Below, one piece after another: positions 60,506 to 64,000 of a stretch of 64,000 nucleotides of DNA (the first letter of the stretch is position 1; each line of letters starts with the position of its first letter). Source of the DNA: Tragulus kanchil (Eukaryota; Chordata; Mammalia; Artiodactyla; Tragulidae); assembly GCA_022376925.1 (NCBI GenBank), contig JAIOJX010000026.1, forward strand, positions 253,019,330 through 253,083,329. The letters are read 5' to 3'. The translations under genes were made by a program, and so were the position numbers. A model generated the notes under the pieces. The model was not told the origin of the DNA. It was given only the letters and a program-made list of their open reading frames with translations, and did no database searches.

Positions 60506-60964
60506 CTACTGGGGTACAGTAGGCTCTCAATAAATGTTTGCCAAATAGAACTGCTTATAGGTACATTGAAATGTTTCCTGTGTATATAAAATAGTGCTTG
60601 TTAAGACATGCCAAAGGATGTTAGACTTCTCATCTAAGTGTTTCTTTTCTTAATCAGGGATCACCAAACTTCTCCTGTAAAGGGAGAGAGGTAAATATCA
60701 TAGCAGTGCAAGCCATTCAGTCTGTATTGCAACCTCTTACCTCTGCTGCGGTAGCCTGGAAGCAGTCATCCACAGCGAGTCAATGAATGAGGATTTCTAG
60801 GTTCCCATACATTTATTTACAAAAATGGGCAGCAGGCTGGATTTCACCCTGCCAATTTCTGTTCTATATCATTGATTTGAGGGACAGGAGAAAAGGGACT
60901 AAAGATTCCAACCATGTATAGTAATGATAACTGCAAAGTTTCTTATAAATGTTGGCAATAAAAT

Positions 60965-61550
60965 GTTTTAGCTTATTTAATTCTTGGGTATTTATACAAT
61001 ATAGTGATGGTTTTTGCCATATATCAGTATGAATCAGCCATAGGTATACATGTGTCCCCTCCATGCTGAATCCCACTCCCACCCTATCCCTTCAGGTCGT
61101 CACAGAGCACCGGCTTTGTGTGTCTGGCGTCATTTATCAAACTTGCACTGGTTATCCATTTTATTTTATTTTTTAATAATTTTATTTAGTTTTTGACTCT
61201 GCTGGGTCTTCGTTTGCTACACGGGCTTTTCTCTAGTTGTGGCAAGTCAGGGATACTTCCTAATGTGCAGGTTTCTCATGGCAATGGCCTCTCTCACTGG
61301 GGGAGCATGGGCTCTAGAACACTGGTTTACCAGTTGTGGCACACGGGCTCAGTTGTTCCAGGGCATGTGGGATCTTCCTGGATCAGGAACTGAACCTGTG
61401 TCTCCTGCATTGGCAGGTGGATTCCTTACCACTGAGCCACCAGAAAAGTCCCTTGGTTATCTATTTTACATATGGTAATGTACATGTTTCAAAAGAATTT
61501 TGATGGAATGTAACATTTTGAAATATCTCTCAATGTTTGTTCCCAAGAAC
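60965..61550 (-). mobile_element. Ruminant L1 3' end, split by a SINE
   Basis: GGTTTTTGCCATATATCAGT and CCATAGGTATACATGTGTCC are the reverse of the ruminant L1 tail. After the nested CHR SINE the L1 resumes with TATCTATTTTACATATGGTA. Confidence 0.8.
61162..61453 (-). mobile_element. CHR-2-type SINE nested in L1
   Basis: (TTTTA)n tail at left, GGCATGTGGGATCTTCCTGG and TTACCACTGAGCCACCAGAA head. Flanked by TGGTTATCCATTT and TGGTTATCTATTT, an imperfect target-site duplication. Confidence 0.88.
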
Positions 61551-61847
61551 AAAGAGGGAATTAAGCAAGTTTTTTTCCCATTCTGTACTTTGTCTACCAT
61601 GAAGAGTAAGCTATGAGGTTGTAGTGGGTTAGCAGGAGTGAGAGAATTAGAAATGCTGATAAGTCACTACAGAGGAGAAATAAAAAAAGAGCATAGAGGC
61701 CCCAGATCTGTTGACATACGTTGGTCGTATGTTGGTTATCTGTTGACATACGCTGGTCATAAGACATATGTTGTTCCAAATCCTCCAATGGATGAACTCT
61801 TAGGCAGATTGAAGAAAAGGTGAATTTTGCTTGCTTCTCCTTTAGGG

Positions 61848-61985
61848 CAGGACATCTCCTAGAGGAGGGCATGTCAACCCACTTCAGTATTTTTGCCAGG
61901 AGAATCCCATGGACAGAGGAGCCTGGTAGGTTTCAGCCCGTGGGTCGCAAATAGTCAAATATGATTGACTAACACTTGCACTTTC
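61848..61985 (+). mobile_element. BovA SINE fragment
   Basis: CATCTCCTAGAGGAGGGCAT, GAGAATCCCATGGACAGAGG and TGATTGACTAACACTTGCAC tail; no tRNA head. Confidence 0.88.
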
Positions 61986-62308
61986 TTTCAAGAGAATGTC
62001 ATACAGAAATGTCCTCAAATATTTTTGTCTGCATACTTTCTAAAAGAATTTTTAAAAATCTATATATCCCTTCCTACATTTCTAACTTGACATTTAAATT
62101 TTTTTATAATTAGGATGTAATTTTCATCATGTTATAATGATATTTAAAAGTAAAAACATCATATCACCCTTTCAGTATGTCCAGTGGAATCTAATATCAT
62201 AGAATATTTTTAATTTTTATTTTGAAATAACTTCAGGTTCACAGAAATTTTCCTAACATGGTACAGAGAATTTCTATACACTATTCACCCAGTTTCTTCC
62301 AGTGGTCA
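61986..62308. other. Unclassified AT-rich DNA
   Basis: No gene or repeat recognised. 62215-62300 is faintly L1-like. Confidence 0.4.
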
Positions 62309-62764
62309 GTCCAGTTTAGTTGCTCAGTCACGTCAGACTCTTTAGGACCCCATGGACAGCAGCACACCAGGCTTCCCTGTCCTTCACCATCTCCTGAGTT
62401 TGCTCAAACTCATTTCCATTGAGCCAGTGATGCCATCCAAACATCTCATCCTCTGTCGTCCCCTTCTTCTGCCTTTAATTTTACCCAACGTCAGGCTCTT
62501 TTCCAGTGAGTCAGCTCTTTGCATCAGGTTGCTAAAGCACTGGAGCTTTAGCTTCAGCATCAGTCCTTCCAATAAACATTCAGGGTTGATTTCCTTTAGG
62601 ATTGACTGGTTTGATCTTGCAGTCCAAGGGACTCTCAAGAGTCTTCTCCAACACCACAGTTCAAAGGCATCAGTTCTTCGGTGCTCAGCCTTCTTTATGG
62701 TCCAACTCTCACATCCATACGTGACTACTGAAAAACCATGACTTTAACTAGATGGACCTTTGTT
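62309..62764 (-). mobile_element. BovB 3' fragment
   Basis: Reverse BovB from TTGCTCAGTCACGTCAGACT through CATCCTCTGTCGTCCCCTTC and TTCTCCAACACCACAGTTCA to AACTAGATGGACCTTTGTT. Confidence 0.93.
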
Positions 62765-63301
62765 ATATAATGGTACAAATCATACGATTGTATGTCTTCT
62801 AGCCATTTGTCATCTAATGGTACAAGTCATATAACCTTAGTAGAGTCATTAAAACTAAGTAAGAAATTATTACTGGTACAACACTGCTAACTATAGATTT
62901 TATTCTAATTTCACATTTTTTCATAATTTCCATTTCCTGTTTCAGGATCTGTTTCAAGAATCTATCTTGCATTTAGTTGTCAAGGCTCCTTATTCTCTTC
63001 CATCTGTGACATATCCTCAATCTTTCCTTATCTTTCATGACCTGGACACTTTTGAAGTCATCACTTATTTTGTTTAATGCTTATCAATTTGGATTTGTCT
63101 GATGTTTTTTATAGTTAAGTTGCGATAGTGAAATATTGGGGTAGATACCAAAAAGTCATGTACCCTTCTTAAGGCGTAGTACTAAAGAATACCCGAAGCT
63201 GATGTGGTTTATTCTGCTTATATTAACCTTGATTACAAGAGGTTTCTCCATTGTAAATTTAACACTTTGCAGTCGTGATTAATGATTCTTTTGGAGGCAG
63301 T

Positions 63302-63630
63302 ATTTTTTTTTTAATATATTTTATTTTACTTTTACTTTTACAGAGTTTTGTTGTTTACAGATATGTATGATCCCAAATTAGTTGTATGTATATTCCCCCC
63401 ATCCCACTCCTCCAGGCTGTCGCACAGCACCCCTGCAAGATCCCCTTTTCTCACAGTGCAATGACAATAGCTATTTCTTTCAGATATGCCAGTATAGGTT
63501 TTCATGCTACTTCCTTTACACCTCCCACCCACTGTTTGTTCCCCACAATGTCCATCTGTCTATTCTCCATGTCTGTTTTTCATCACTTCACGCGTGTGTT
63601 ATCATTGCCATCCTGCTAAAGCATTTTCGG
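63302..63630 (-). mobile_element. L1 3' segment
   Basis: Poly(T) followed by TTTTGTTGTTTACAGATATG, the same segment as at 23380-23510 but longer; continues to the duplication 16 junction. Confidence 0.65.
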
Positions 63631-63882
63631 AGCTCTTTGCATCAGGTTGCTAAAGCACTGGAGCTTCAGCTTCAGAATCAGTCCTTCTCAAATGAATATT
63701 CAGGGTTGATTTCCTTTAGGATTGAATGATTTGATCTTGCAGTCCAAGGGACTCTCAAGAGTCTTCTCCAACACCACAGTTCAAAGGCATCAATTCTCCT
63801 GTGCTCAGCCTCTGTATGATCCAGTTCCCACATCCATACATGACTACTGAAAAACCATGACTTTAACTAGATGGACCTTTGT
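63631..63882 (-). mobile_element. BovB 3' fragment (duplicated, noisy copy)
   Basis: Repeats 62513-62764 with many small differences, then continues into exactly matching unique flank. Confidence 0.9.
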
Positions 63883-64000
63883 TATATAATGGTACAAATC
63901 ATACGATTGTATGTCTTCTAGCCATTTGTCATCTAATGGTACAAGTCATATAACCTTAGTAGAGTCATTAAAACTAAGTAAGAAATTATTACTGGTACAA

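Larger units (their letters stand above)
62513..64000 (+). repeat. Direct duplication 16 (offset 1118 bp), cut by window end
   Basis: Positions 63631-64000 repeat 62513-62882. The first ~210 bases, inside a BovB fragment, differ at many sites. The following unique flank (about 62740-62882 against 63858-64000) matches exactly. The full unit length is unknown because the window ends. Confidence 0.93.

Noticed and set aside
938..64000. The regular ~1.1-kb doubling as a genuine new tandem-amplification system
   Set aside because: Units are unrelated to each other, have no shared terminal motif, integrase, origin or target signature, and show error-like differences that cluster at junctions. Assembly artefact explains them better.
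1..64000. CRISPR arrays, prokaryotic operons or prophage
   Set aside because: No short regularly spaced repeats with unique spacers. Base composition, splice signals and SINE/LINE content are vertebrate.

Overview
The window is ruminant nuclear DNA. It is packed with repeats found only in bovids and their relatives: tRNA-headed Bov-tA/BovA SINEs, CHR SINEs and the RTE retroposon BovB. Behind these lies the older mammalian layer of MIR, L2, minus-strand L1/HAL1 and one Tigger-like DNA transposon. The exact species cannot be fixed from the sequence alone.

The only gene I can support is the 5' end of LY75 (DEC-205/CD205), on the minus strand. Exon 1 (signal peptide, in a CpG island) lies near 16.9 kb and again near 18.0 kb. 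Exon 2 (cysteine-rich, ricin-B-fold domain) is at 6777-7148 and exon 3 (fibronectin type II domain) at 576-746. All three junctions are phase 1 and join into one open frame of 212 codons. The other exons lie below coordinate 1. Everything above about 18.1 kb is the upstream flank of LY75, made mostly of interspersed repeats, with no second gene that I can recognise.

The dominant feature of the window is not biological machinery. I find 16 head-to-tail direct duplications with offsets of about 1.03-1.17 kb, their copies separated by 0-53 bp. They hit introns, exons, the CpG island, SINEs and intergenic DNA alike. The copies are nearly identical, and several differences are homopolymer-length changes. 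In many pairs the mismatches gather at the tail of copy 1 and the head of copy 2, where the filler looks like a corrupted version of the true flanking sequence. This is what overlapping contig or read ends look like when they are laid end to end instead of merged. About 17.5 kb of the 64 kb would then be false duplication, leaving about 46.5 kb. The second LY75 exon 1 and the broken partial second exon 2 follow from the same process.

Layout: 1-7.1 kb LY75 exons 3 and 2 with intron 2; 7.1-16.9 kb intron 1, carrying four chained duplications; 16.4-18.6 kb duplicated CpG island promoter and exon 1; 18.9-27 kb upstream flank with L2, HAL1/L1 and SINEs; 28-36 kb antisense L1/HAL1 with four duplications; 37-55 kb SINE-rich flank; 55.8-57.9 kb a dead BovB copy with a SINE nested in it; 58-64 kb more SINE, L1 and BovB fragments, ending inside a sixteenth duplication that the window edge cuts. 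I found no undescribed biological system.
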